64,000 nt of DNA from JACKHO01 sp041398745. Its GTDB lineage: Bacteria > Planctomycetota > Planctomycetia > Planctomycetales > Planctomycetaceae. The stretch spans positions 62,001 through 126,000 of the forward strand of contig JAWKUB010000002.1 in assembly GCA_041398745.1 (NCBI GenBank), given 5' to 3'. Each line of letters opens with the position of its first letter. Positions within the stretch are counted from its first letter, which is position 1. Under the pieces are notes generated by a model. It searched no databases. It saw only the letters and a list, made by a program, of their open reading frames with translations, and was not told the DNA's origin. Positions 45,156-54,399 of the stretch are shown here, in pieces. Position numbers and translations under genes: made by a program.

Positions 45156-45586
45156 ATGAGCACGACTCTCTATGGAATCCTGGCAGACCTCGTCGCGTTA
45201 CTGCATATCCTGTATGCGGGGTCGATTGTCGTGGGGCTGTTCCTGATTCTCATTGGCGGAGCGCGCGGATGAAAATGGGTCCGCAAACCGTGGTTACGAT
45301 CACTCCATTTGGCCATGATTGCCATTGTTGTGGCCGAGGCATGGCTGGGGATTGTTTGCCCCTCACCGTCTGGGAAGAGAATTTGCGCGTGCTGGCAGAA
45401 CAGCCGTTTGATGGAAACAGCGTTGTCGGCCAAGCCATCCATTACCTGCTGTTCTTCGACGCCCCCTGGTGGGTCTTTACAGCGTGCTACACAGCGTGCG
45501 GTGCCCTGGTCCTCGGATCATTACTCCTCGTGCCATCGCACTTCTCCAGACGAAGCCTTGCCGACACCGCTGTCGCTGACGAGTGA
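45156..45586 (+). pseudogene. DUF2784-family membrane protein gene with stop codon and frameshift
   Basis: Starting at the ATG at 45156, the frame reads MSTTLYGILADLVALLHILY, AGSIVVGLFLILIGGARG, then TGA (45270-45272). The same frame resumes KWVRKPWLRSLHLAMIAIVV and AEAWLGIVCP, after which the family pattern continues only in another frame as LTVWEENLRVLAEQPFDGNS. The shift falls at a CCCC run near 45358-45361, where one C appears to be missing. The family usually has RGW at the TGA site, so TGG to TGA is a single change. Four membrane helices fit DUF2784. Both defects together mean a decayed gene, unless they are sequencing errors. Confidence 0.82.
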
Positions 45587-45755
45587 CGCTGGCCGGGATT
45601 GCTGGTGGCGCATCTCCGATGTGATCCGACGGGCCTCTGTGCCCTGTTTGCGATTCTGCACATGCTGCTTTCAATGTGAAATCTTCAATTGAAGAGAGTT
45701 GGAAGTCGTCGTCTACCAAATACCAGAAGGTCGGTAATACCAGCCCTGCTATTCC

Positions 45756-46571
45756 TCAAAGATGGGGTTGCCATTCGGTTCCATGTTTGGGGGCCAGCAG
45801 TGACTCGGGAGGTTGTTCGTGTTTTTCGATGACACACAGGTAGGGGTAGAAGTGGATCGAGTGAATCGCCTGCTGGGCTCGTGTTGATGCGTAACCCATT
45901 CCGCCATCCACTCGATTTTGCGTTGCATTGAGGCTGTGAACCAGTCCGCTTGCAAATGCGGCGAAGTGGTTTGAAATTCCGTGAATGTCTTCACAAACGT
46001 AGATACTGCCAACGGGCATTTCAGGGAGCATTTCCTCCAGGGTCACCATTTGTTGTTCCGGCGTATGGCCGCCGTCGTCAATCAGCACATGGATGTCCGG
46101 TGCTTCCGCTTTGAATTGTGCCCAGAAACCGCGACTTTCCTGATCACCGATGAATACTCGAATTCGGTCGGTCTCATACGATTTGCACGCCATTTCAATG
46201 TCGACGCCGTAAACACGGCAACCCTCGCCAAAATACTCCAGCCACATGTCGAGGCTTCCGCCGCTGTAGATTCCGACTTCCAGAATATTCACTTGTTGAT
46301 TTCGAAAGCGCCCAAAGTGACGCTCATAGGCATCAAAATAGTGAGTCCATTTCCAGATACCTGGACCAGTAGTATTTTTGGAAAAATACTCCCAAAGGGC
46401 ATTTGACGGCCGTTTTGCTGTCTGCAGTTCGGCAGAACAAATTGAGAAACGCTTCGGTATGGACAAGCCGCGCAAAAAAGCTGGAAACATCTGAACAAAA
46501 CGCACGAACGTACGTGGTTGCGAAACGATATTCCATCCAAGTCGTAGCAGCCGACGAATTCTGGTAAACAT
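45756..46571 (-). CDS. Class I SAM-dependent methyltransferase
   Basis: 271 residues. The SAM-binding motif I is NILEVGIYSGGSLDMWLEYF (near residue 95), then RVYGVDIEM, and IHVLIDDGGHTPEQQM gives a DDGGH segment. The fold resembles macrolide O-methyltransferases and related cephalosporin hydroxylase-like proteins (for example MycE). The N-terminal 60 residues are hydrophobic/basic and are not a typical signal peptide. Substrate unknown, possibly a sugar or natural-product group. It converges with the DUF2784 remnant and is followed upstream by mutS on the same strand. Confidence 0.78.
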   Translation of the reverse strand: MFTRIRRLLRLGWNIVSQPRTFVRFVQMFPAFLRGLSIPKRFSICSAELQTAKRPSNALWEYFSKNTTGPGIWKWTHYFDAYERHFGRFRNQQVNILEVGIYSGGSLDMWLEYFGEGCRVYGVDIEMACKSYETDRIRVFIGDQESRGFWAQFKAEAPDIHVLIDDGGHTPEQQMVTLEEMLPEMPVGSIYVCEDIHGISNHFAAFASGLVHSLNATQNRVDGGMGYASTRAQQAIHSIHFYPYLCVIEKHEQPPESLLAPKHGTEWQPHL

Positions 46572-46635
46572 TCTTTCTCCGTGCCCTACGACGCTACCAC
46601 GCCACGAAATCCTGACTACTTATTCCAACCACCAA

Positions 46636-49329
46636 CTACTTCAGCGCCCCCTTCATCCTGGCCAGTTCCTGCAGCGCGTGCAGAGGGGTCATTTCGTCGA
46701 TGTTCATGGTCCGGATTTGATCGACCAGAGGATGCGTGGGTTCGGGGAAGAGTGAGGGTTGGCGGGAGCGACGATTCCGGGCGGGGACTGTGGTCTTGCC
46801 GTTGGCGTTTTGGTGGTCCTGTTCCAGTTGGTTCAAAATGACATCAGCACGACCGACGACGTCGAGTGGAATTCCTGCCAGACGGGCGACGTGAATTCCG
46901 TAGCTGCGGTCGGCTGAGCCGGGCACGATTTTGTGCAGAAACACGACGTCACCATCCTGCTCATGCACCGAGACGTTCCAGTTGGAAACGTGCTTGAGCG
47001 TTTTCGGGAGTTCCGTCAGTTCGTGGTAGTGAGTGGCGAATAGCGTCCGGCACTTCACTTCATCGTGTAAATGTTCCGTGATAGCCCACGCGAGGGAAAT
47101 ACCATCGTATGTGCTGGTACCGCGTCCGATTTCATCGAGGATGACGAGACTCTGCCGTGTCGCCGTATTCAGAATACGAGCGGTCTCGGTCATTTCGACC
47201 ATGAACGTTGACTGCCCACGGCCCAGTTCGTCACTCGCACCGACACGCGCAAAGACGCGGTCGGCAATGCCAATTCGAGCTGACGACGCCGGGACGAAAC
47301 TTCCGATTTGAGCCAGAATGGTAATGAGCGCTGCCTGCCTGATGTACGTACTCTTACCCGCCATGTTTGGTCCGGTAATGAGTGCAATGAAAGAGGCGTC
47401 TTCGGTCGTTCCGTCCTCGTTGCAGCCCAGCCGGATATCATTGGGAACAAACGCTCCCGACGGCTGCAGCTTATCCAAGACCGGATGTCGACCTTCGGAA
47501 ATGTGTAGCACGGGCTCAGATGAAATCTTGGGACGGCAGTAGTTCTGATTTCCGGCGAGTGTCGCAAGTCCGGCGAGGACATCGATGTTGGCCAGCACTT
47601 CGGCGGTCAACTGAAGGCGGAGACATTCCTCGCTCGCCTTTTGTTTCAGTTCATTGAACATTTCCGTTTCGAGCGCAATGGCACGCTCTTCGGCACGGAG
47701 CACCTTGTCTTCGTACTCTTTCAGTTCCGGCGTAATGAACCGTTCCTGATTCTTAAGCGTTTGCTTGCGGACGTATTCCTCGGGGACTTTGTCCCGATGA
47801 GCCGCCGTCACTTCCAGGTAGTAACCGAAGACCTTGTTGAATCCCACTTTCATCGACGGAATGCCGGTCCGCTCGATTTCCCGGGCCTGATACTCTGCAA
47901 TCCACTTCTTGCCGCCGCGGGCCAAGTCTCGTAATTCATCAAGCTGGGCGTTCACGCCAGTCCGAAAAATCCCCCCTTCACTGGAGACAACCGGCGGCTC
48001 GTCGACGAGTGTTGTTTCGATGGACTGCCGTAACTCGGGGCATAAGTCGATGCGGCGTTCCAGCGTGTTCAGCAGATCCGATTTTCGACCCGAGAGCTTC
48101 GCTTTGATTTTCGGGAGCAACGCCAGCGTTTGTGCCATGGCTCGCATGTCGCGCGGTGTGGCCCGTTGTGTGGCGACGCGGGTGGCGAGACGCTGTAGAT
48201 CATACGCGTCGGAAAGCTGGTCACGGACTTCCTGCCGGACCACACTGTCAGTTGCGAGTTCCTCAACGGCATCGAGGCGACGTTCAATCCCGGCCGGTTC
48301 AGTCAATGGATTGGAGAGCCAGTCACCCAGCAATCGTGCCCCCATGGGCGTGACAGTTTCATCAATGATGTGTAGCAGACTGCCTTCCCGCTGCCCTGTG
48401 CGCTGCGTTCGCGTGAGTTCGAGACTGCGTCGGGTCGTTTCGTCAATGAGCATGGATGACCCGCGACGGAACGGTTCGATTTTCGACACATGCTGCAGCG
48501 CCGTACGCTGCGTGTCCTGTGCATATTCCAGCACCACGCCTGCCGCCGCGACGGCGGGAGAGTCATCATCGACGTCGAATCCTGATAGCGTATTCGTGCC
48601 GAAATGTTTCAGCAGCAGGTCATGCCCCGTCTGAATTTGAAACGACCACGCGGGCCGCTCCGTCCAGACAATGTCCGACAAATGCGTCATCGCGTATTGG
48701 ATCGCATCATTATTCGTGCCCTCGGGGACGAGACACTCCGTCGGTTGAATCCGGGCCAGTTCATCGAGCAGGCGAGCCCGCAGACCGACCTCATGCGTGG
48801 CATGCCCTCGCAAAGGTTGCTGTGCCGTCACTGGAGATTCCAACGGCAATGCGAGACATTGGAACCGGCCTGCCGAGAGTTCGAGCCAAGCAATCCCGAG
48901 TCCCTGCTTCGTCGGCGCCAGCGCGACAATGTAATTGTTGGCGTGAGGATCAAGCAGGGCTTCGTCAGTCAGTGTGCCGGGCGTGACAATTCGGGTGACT
49001 TCCCGTCGCACGAGTCCTTTTGCCGTTTTGGGATCTTCCACTTGATCGCACACGGCGACTTTGTGCCCGGCCCGAATCAGTTTCTGCAAATACCCTTCCA
49101 GGGCATGATGGGGGAACCCCGCCATCGGCACGGGATTGTCGGAATTCTTGTCGCGGCTGGTGAGCGTGACGCCCAAGACTTTCGACGCAATTTTAGCGTC
49201 TTCAAAGAACAGTTCGAAGAAATCTCCCATCCGAAACAGCAGCACGGTGCCGGGAGTTTCCTCCTTGACTTCCATGTACCGCTGCATCATGGGTGTCAGT
49301 TTTGATTCGCCTCGATTCGAATTCGACAT
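46636..49329 (-). CDS. mutS: DNA mismatch repair protein MutS
   Basis: 897 residues. The mismatch-recognition domain has the Phe-X-Glu in FRMGDFFELF near residue 32. The connector, lever and clamp domains lead to the ATPase with Walker A GPNMAGKSTYIRQ, STFMVEM, and the Walker B LVILDEIGRGTSTYDG. The C-terminal region ends ...ELARMKGALK. The frame opens at 49422, but the ATG at 49327-49329 gives MSNSNRGESKLTPMMQRYME, the family start. MutL is not adjacent. Confidence 0.96.
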   Translation of the reverse strand: MSNSNRGESKLTPMMQRYMEVKEETPGTVLLFRMGDFFELFFEDAKIASKVLGVTLTSRDKNSDNPVPMAGFPHHALEGYLQKLIRAGHKVAVCDQVEDPKTAKGLVRREVTRIVTPGTLTDEALLDPHANNYIVALAPTKQGLGIAWLELSAGRFQCLALPLESPVTAQQPLRGHATHEVGLRARLLDELARIQPTECLVPEGTNNDAIQYAMTHLSDIVWTERPAWSFQIQTGHDLLLKHFGTNTLSGFDVDDDSPAVAAAGVVLEYAQDTQRTALQHVSKIEPFRRGSSMLIDETTRRSLELTRTQRTGQREGSLLHIIDETVTPMGARLLGDWLSNPLTEPAGIERRLDAVEELATDSVVRQEVRDQLSDAYDLQRLATRVATQRATPRDMRAMAQTLALLPKIKAKLSGRKSDLLNTLERRIDLCPELRQSIETTLVDEPPVVSSEGGIFRTGVNAQLDELRDLARGGKKWIAEYQAREIERTGIPSMKVGFNKVFGYYLEVTAAHRDKVPEEYVRKQTLKNQERFITPELKEYEDKVLRAEERAIALETEMFNELKQKASEECLRLQLTAEVLANIDVLAGLATLAGNQNYCRPKISSEPVLHISEGRHPVLDKLQPSGAFVPNDIRLGCNEDGTTEDASFIALITGPNMAGKSTYIRQAALITILAQIGSFVPASSARIGIADRVFARVGASDELGRGQSTFMVEMTETARILNTATRQSLVILDEIGRGTSTYDGISLAWAITEHLHDEVKCRTLFATHYHELTELPKTLKHVSNWNVSVHEQDGDVVFLHKIVPGSADRSYGIHVARLAGIPLDVVGRADVILNQLEQDHQNANGKTTVPARNRRSRQPSLFPEPTHPLVDQIRTMNIDEMTPLHALQELARMKGALK

Positions 49330-49546
49330 GAACGCAAACTTGCCAACAGAAATTGCAAAATGATGTGCCCGTGAGGACACAGTGTATGGATCACCCGGGT
49401 GACTGGAAACGGAGCGCCGCAAAAGAAGATGGAATGAACTTCTCGTCAGACATGCCTACGTGGCCGAGTCGCTGTTGTCTGGCGAACCAATCCAGTAAAA
49501 CCAATGGGTTCTCAACCTGAATTGACGACCGCTGCTGGAGTTTTAC

Positions 49547-50950
49547 ATGCGTTCCCTGTTTCATCGACTGGCCCTCGCCGGTCTTTTGGCTGCCTTGTGG
49601 TTTTCGAATACGGCAGTCGCCGCAGAGACCAAGAAACCGAACTTCGTCATCATTTTCGCTGACGACCTCGGCTACGGTGATTTGAGTTGCTACGGCCATC
49701 CTACAATTCGCACACCGAACCTCGACCGCATGGCGGCTGAAGGCATGCGGTTCACGCAGTTCTACTCTGCTGCCTCAGTCTGCACGCCGAGTCGCGCCGG
49801 TTTAATGACTGGTCGACTGCCCGTTCGCAATGGAATGTGCAGCGACAAACGCCGCGTGCTGTTCCCGAATTCCAAGAGCGGATTGCCCGCCGAGGAAGTC
49901 ACACTCGCTGAAGCACTGCGGGATGTCGGTTACAAGAGCGGCTGCTTCGGAAAGTGGCATCTTGGTCACCTGCCGCCGCATCTTCCCACGAACAACGGAT
50001 TCGATGCCTACTTTGGAATTCCTTACTCAAACGACATGGATCGATTGAATGACGTCGGCCCGAAAGGTCGCGCAGCGTTTCTTGAACCGCTCCCCGAGTA
50101 CTGGAATGTTCCGCTCATGCGGGACTTGGAAATCGTCGAGCGTCCTGCTGATCAAACCACCATCACGCGGCGTTATGCAGAGGAAGCCATCAAGTTCATT
50201 CACCAGCACAAGGAAGACCCGTTCTTTGTGTATTTGCCGCACAATCTTCCCCACGTGCCGTTGTTCCGCTCTCCCGAGTTCGAAGGAAAGAGTGCCCGCG
50301 GCCTGTATGGTGATGTCGTTGAAGAAGTGGACTGGACGGTCGGACAGGTGTTGTCGGCGCTGAAGGAACTGAAGCTCGAAGAGAACACCTACGTCTTCTT
50401 CACGAGCGACAACGGACCGTGGCTGATTTTCGATGAGCATGGAGGATCGGCTGGACTGCTCAAAGACGGCAAAGGCTGCACCTGGGATGGTGGCATGCGT
50501 GAACCGGGAATTGCCTGGGCACCGGGTCGTATTAAGGGGGGGCAAGTCACTCATGAGCTGGCGACAACCATGGACCTCTACTCCACCTGCATTTCACTGG
50601 CGGGCGGTAACATCCCGCAGGACCGTGTCGTGGACGGACTCGATTTGACGCCGCTGCTGCATGGCACCGGTCCGAGCCCTCGGGAAGATGTCTTCTACTA
50701 CCGCGGGGTTACACTCATGGCCGTGCGGCATGGATCATGGAAGGCTCACTTCCAAACGCAAGGAGCGTACGGACCGGAAGCCCAGAAGCGCGAAGTACAC
50801 GACCCGCCGCTGCTGTTCAACCTCGATCATGACCCGTCGGAGAAGTACAACATCAACGCGAAGCATCCTGAAGTCCTGGCCCAAATTCAGGAAATCGTGG
50901 CGGCGCATCAGGCGGAGTTGGTGATTCCGCCATCGGAGTTGGAGAAGTAG
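49547..50950 (+). CDS. Secreted arylsulfatase 3
   Basis: 467 residues. Signal peptide MRSLFHRLALAGLLAALWFS ending near residue 26. ADDLGYGD is the metal-binding site, Cys79 in CTPSR is converted to formylglycine, and FTSDNGPWLIFDEHGG holds the second metal pair. The C-terminal part includes GVTLMAVRHGSWKAHFQ. Belongs to S1 sulfatases close to arylsulfatase A; the substrate is unknown. It precedes the NHL propeller gene by 86 bases on the same strand. Confidence 0.9.
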   Translation: MRSLFHRLALAGLLAALWFSNTAVAAETKKPNFVIIFADDLGYGDLSCYGHPTIRTPNLDRMAAEGMRFTQFYSAASVCTPSRAGLMTGRLPVRNGMCSDKRRVLFPNSKSGLPAEEVTLAEALRDVGYKSGCFGKWHLGHLPPHLPTNNGFDAYFGIPYSNDMDRLNDVGPKGRAAFLEPLPEYWNVPLMRDLEIVERPADQTTITRRYAEEAIKFIHQHKEDPFFVYLPHNLPHVPLFRSPEFEGKSARGLYGDVVEEVDWTVGQVLSALKELKLEENTYVFFTSDNGPWLIFDEHGGSAGLLKDGKGCTWDGGMREPGIAWAPGRIKGGQVTHELATTMDLYSTCISLAGGNIPQDRVVDGLDLTPLLHGTGPSPREDVFYYRGVTLMAVRHGSWKAHFQTQGAYGPEAQKREVHDPPLLFNLDHDPSEKYNINAKHPEVLAQIQEIVAAHQAELVIPPSELEK

Positions 50951-51036
50951 TTGTTGGCTCGCCGGGACTATGTTGGCTTAGGTTGAGACGTTGAGAATCA
51001 CCAAGAGTTGTTGTTTGAGTTTCAGGAAAGCATGAG

Positions 51037-52116
51037 ATGTTGCGAGTCCTTTTTAGCTTAGTTCTCGGTGTTGTTGCCTCTTCGGTTGGCCATGCTGGTG
51101 AGGTAAAAACCATCGCGGGAACGGGTGAGCACCGTTATTTCGGTGATGGGGATCCCGCGACCAAGGCTGGAGTGGGTGGGCCGTTTGGCGTCATCATTGG
51201 ACCTGATGGTTGTCTCTATGTCGGTGAAACAACTACCCATGTCATTCGCCGTGTTCATCTCGATACGGGCATTGCAGAAACTGTGACTGGAACCGGCGAA
51301 AAAGGGAACAGCGGTGATGGTGGTCCCGCGACGAAAGCCCAGGTCAACGAGCCGTACGAAATTCGCTTCGACGCCGACGGCAATCTCTACTTCGTCGACA
51401 TGATTGCCGCCGTGGTGCGTAAGATTGATGCCAAGTCCGGCGTTATCTCCACTGTGGCGGGCAATGGGAAAATCGGATTCAGCGGTGACGGTGGTCCTGC
51501 CGTCGAAGCGTCGATGAACCGGCCCCATTCCATTACGCTCGATAACAAAGGCAACTTGTACATTTGCGATATCGGCAACCATCGTATTCGGCGTGTCGAT
51601 TTGGCGACGGGCCTCATCGAAACATTCGCCGGCACCGGAGCCAAAGCTGCGACTCCCGACGGAGCAAAACTGGAAGGCACGCCACTCAATGGTCCCCGTG
51701 CCCTCGATTTCGACGGAGACCACTCACTCTTCCTCGCCCTCCGCGAAGGAAACGCCGTGTACCGCATCGACCTGACGGCGAAGACCATTCATCACATCGG
51801 AGGAACTGGCAAGAGCGGTTACACCGGTGATGGTGGACCTGCCAAAGAAGCCAAACTCTCCGGCCCCAAAGGAATCTCTCTGAATAAGGACGGTGACATT
51901 TATCTGGCGGATACCGAAAGCCACACCATCCGAGTCATCCGAGCCGACAGCGGCATCATCGAAACCGTTATTGGCGACGGCAAAAAAGGAAACGGCCCCG
52001 ACGGTAATCCCACAGCCTGCCGCATGGACCGCCCTCACGGCGTATTCGTTGATGTCCAGGGCCGAGTCTTCGTCGGGGACAGCAATAACAACTGCGTGAG
52101 AATGCTCGCTCCGTAG
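51037..52116 (+). CDS. Secreted NHL-repeat beta-propeller protein
   Basis: 359 residues. Signal peptide MLRVLFSLVLGVVASSVGHA, then six NHL repeats, most with GDGGPATKA-type motifs (five GDGGPA copies are readable) and IRRVHLDTG-like strands. The final repeat, GDSNNNCVRMLAP, closes the propeller. NHL propellers bind ligands or, in the 6-bladed form, sugars; no catalytic residues seen. The last codons and 20 bases of 3' sequence are repeated after the SulP gene (54230-54286). Possible operon with sulfatase 3. Confidence 0.82.
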   Translation: MLRVLFSLVLGVVASSVGHAGEVKTIAGTGEHRYFGDGDPATKAGVGGPFGVIIGPDGCLYVGETTTHVIRRVHLDTGIAETVTGTGEKGNSGDGGPATKAQVNEPYEIRFDADGNLYFVDMIAAVVRKIDAKSGVISTVAGNGKIGFSGDGGPAVEASMNRPHSITLDNKGNLYICDIGNHRIRRVDLATGLIETFAGTGAKAATPDGAKLEGTPLNGPRALDFDGDHSLFLALREGNAVYRIDLTAKTIHHIGGTGKSGYTGDGGPAKEAKLSGPKGISLNKDGDIYLADTESHTIRVIRADSGIIETVIGDGKKGNGPDGNPTACRMDRPHGVFVDVQGRVFVGDSNNNCVRMLAP

Positions 52117-52136
52117 GGTCCCGCTGCGCGGACCGA
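52077..52136 (+). repeat. Repeated 3' end of the NHL gene, copy A
   Basis: The segment covers the last codons of the NHL gene and 20 bases past its stop. From GTGAGAATGC on, 36 of 41 bases match 54246-54286, including TAGGGTCC and GCGGACCGA. A GGTCC/GGACC dyad lies after the stop. Confidence 0.75.
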
Positions 52137-52523
52137 ATGCATCCACGTCGGACAATCGACAACATTCAGGCCAAACGCATAAGGCTTGGCCGTTCTGTGG
52201 CATTGAAGCGGGAATTGTCGTTGCTGGCTCTTCGTGAGAGCAGTAGACTCCACAAAAAATCACACGAAGTTGAGTTTCGAAGTTCTTGGCCGTCTGCGTT
52301 TGCGACGCGTTGTTATTGGGCCAGACGCGAATCGCAGACATTGTGGCAGCTTCTCTGGAAGCGGGTTCGCGCCGATCTTGTGCGTTCCTCAGCCCCTCGG
52401 TTCAGATCCCATCTGCTTGTTGTAGCGGGTGCGATGGTCTGTAATTTGTGAGGCAATCTTAGAGAGGAACGTGCGCTTCATCTGCGGCCCGAGAACCTCG
52501 ACCAAACAGAGTTCTCACGTCTT
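52117..52523. other. Spacer between NHL and SulP genes
   Basis: 407 bases. After the repeated NHL tail the stretch has no convincing gene: a 104-codon plus frame (52137-52451) is Arg-rich and unrecognised. It probably holds the SulP promoter, but no clear -35/-10 pair was found. Confidence 0.35.
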
Positions 52524-54203
52524 ATGCTGAATTTCTTTCGTCAACGCTCGGGTTCCATCAAGAACGATTTGCTGTCTGGGCTGACCGTAGCCCTGGCACT
52601 CGTACCTGAAGCCATCGCCTTCGCATTTGTCGCCGGTGTCTCGCCGCTCATTGGATTGTACTCCGCGTTCTTCCTCGGCCTGATTACTGCCGTCTTCGGC
52701 GGGCGGCCCGGCATGATTTCCGGTGCGACCGGTGCCATGGCCGTGGTCGTTGTTTCACTCGTGTCGATGCACGGCATTGAATACTTGTTTCCCACGGTCA
52801 TCCTGTGCGGCCTGCTGCAAATGGCTGCCGGTTTTGGTCGGCTCGGCAAACTCATTCGCATGGTTCCCCACCCCGTGATGCTGGGTTTCGTCAACGGATT
52901 GGCCATTGTCATTGGCCTCGCTCAACTCGGCAGTTTCAAGACTCTGTCGAGTGGCGGCAACCTGGTGTTTCTTAGTGGCACGCCGCTATTTGTGATGCTC
53001 GGACTGGTCGGGCTGACGATGGGAATCATTTGGCTGCTGCCGAAACTGACCACCGCTGTTCCCGCATCGCTCGTTGCTATTCTGACGGTGACCTTGATTT
53101 CGCTTGGTGTTAATCAGGCCGCAGGCCCGGTGAATGGTCGGAATATGATCGCCACTGTGGGAGACATGCTCCACAACAACACGCAAGCCGCGGCAAATGG
53201 CCACGGTCATGCCCACGAAGCTGGAGATGAACCAGTCGCAACGACAGAACCATCTGACGCAAATGCCCCAGCACCGACTGCGGGTATGAGCGGCTCGTTA
53301 CCCATCCCGTTTTTCCTGCAATACAAAATGGTTCCTTTCACGCTGGAAACATTGTGGATCATATTCCCCTTCGCCATTGTGCTGTGCGGCGTGGGGCTCA
53401 TTGAGTCGCTCATGACCATGACACTCATTGACGAAATCACGGAAACGCGAGGTCAGGGAAATCGGGAATGCATTGGTCAGGGACTCGCCAATGTGTTGTG
53501 CGGATTGTTCGGCGGCATGGGAGGCTGTGCCATGATTGGTCAGTCGCTCATCAACGTGAACTCGGGTGGTCGTGGCCGTCTTTCCGGTGCCTCGGCGGCG
53601 GTGTTCCTGCTGTTGTTCGTGCTGTGCCTCGCACCACTCATTGAACAAATCTCGATGGCGGCCCTCGTCGGCCTGATGTTCATGGTTGTCATTGGCACGT
53701 TCGAATGGGCCTCGCTCCGGATGTTTCAGCGTATGCCCAACAGCGACATGTTCGTCATGGTGCTGGTCGCGGGATACACGGTATTCATGCACGATTTGGC
53801 AACTGCCGTCATTCTCGGCGTCATTGTGTCGGCACTCGTCTTCGCCTGGAAACACGCCACGCATATGTTCGCTGATGTGAAATACAACGAGTTCGGCAGC
53901 AAAATCTACCAGCTCCACGGCCCGCTTTTCTTCGCATCGGTGTCGTCGTTCAAGGAAATGTTCGACGTCGCCAACGACCCCGATGATGTTGTGATCGACT
54001 TCTATTACAGCCGCGTGTACGACCAGTCCGGCCTCGAAGCCATCAACTCACTTGCCGAAAAGTATGAAGCGAGCGGCAAACGCCTGCACCTTACGCACCT
54101 CAGTCCCGAATGCCGCACCCTGCTCCACAAAGCCGGCGACCTTGTGGAAGTGAACCTCTCCGAAGACCCCCAATACCACGTCGCCACCGACCGCCTTGCG
54201 TAG
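52524..54203 (+). CDS. SulP-family anion transporter with His-rich loop
   Basis: 559 residues. About 10-12 membrane segments, with the N-terminal SulP signature (DLLSGLTVALALVPEAIAFA and GVSPLIGLYSAFFLG), and a C-terminal STAS domain (HGPLFFASVSSFKEMF... DQSGLEAINSLAEK). An unusual hydrophilic insertion around residues 215-255 has a histidine cluster (GHGHAHEAGDE) and is Ala/Pro/Thr-rich. SulP proteins carry sulfate, bicarbonate or other anions; a link to the nearby sulfatase genes is possible but unproven. No partner gene in an operon. Confidence 0.9.
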   Translation: MLNFFRQRSGSIKNDLLSGLTVALALVPEAIAFAFVAGVSPLIGLYSAFFLGLITAVFGGRPGMISGATGAMAVVVVSLVSMHGIEYLFPTVILCGLLQMAAGFGRLGKLIRMVPHPVMLGFVNGLAIVIGLAQLGSFKTLSSGGNLVFLSGTPLFVMLGLVGLTMGIIWLLPKLTTAVPASLVAILTVTLISLGVNQAAGPVNGRNMIATVGDMLHNNTQAAANGHGHAHEAGDEPVATTEPSDANAPAPTAGMSGSLPIPFFLQYKMVPFTLETLWIIFPFAIVLCGVGLIESLMTMTLIDEITETRGQGNRECIGQGLANVLCGLFGGMGGCAMIGQSLINVNSGGRGRLSGASAAVFLLLFVLCLAPLIEQISMAALVGLMFMVVIGTFEWASLRMFQRMPNSDMFVMVLVAGYTVFMHDLATAVILGVIVSALVFAWKHATHMFADVKYNEFGSKIYQLHGPLFFASVSSFKEMFDVANDPDDVVIDFYYSRVYDQSGLEAINSLAEKYEASGKRLHLTHLSPECRTLLHKAGDLVEVNLSEDPQYHVATDRLA

Positions 54204-54229
54204 CAGATGTTGTACTGTTCCTTTGACCG

Positions 54230-54286
54230 GGACAACAACAACTCCGTGAGAATGCCCGCACGGTAGGGTCCTGCTGTGCGGACCGA
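54230..54286 (+). repeat. Repeated 3' end of the NHL gene, copy B
   Basis: Lies 27 bases after the SulP stop. It reads GAC AAC AAC AAC TCC GTG AGA ATG CCC and so on, the equivalent of the NHL gene's last codons with changes, up to TAG and GGACCGA. It is not part of an intact gene. Confidence 0.72.
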
Positions 54287-54348
54287 TGGTACGACTGCAT
54301 TGGCTATCGAAAATCGTCAGGTGCATCACCTCTGATTTGACCTGAATT

Positions 54349-54373
54349 CACAGACAGGAATGTCTGTGCCACC
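54349..54373 (-). repeat. Dispersed palindromic repeat, copy 5
   Basis: CACAGACAGGAATGTCTGTG followed by CCACC, between SulP and the second DinB-like gene. Confidence 0.8.
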
Positions 54374-54399
54374 TGATACTCGTTTAGGTAGATGCACTA

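Noticed and set aside
45270..45272. TGA read as Trp (alternative genetic code)
   Set aside because: Other genes use TGG normally and end at TGA, so recoding is unlikely; a mutation or error is simpler.
53298..53918. 206-codon minus frame inside SulP
   Set aside because: Antisense of a clear SulP gene; His/Glu-rich because of SulP codon usage.
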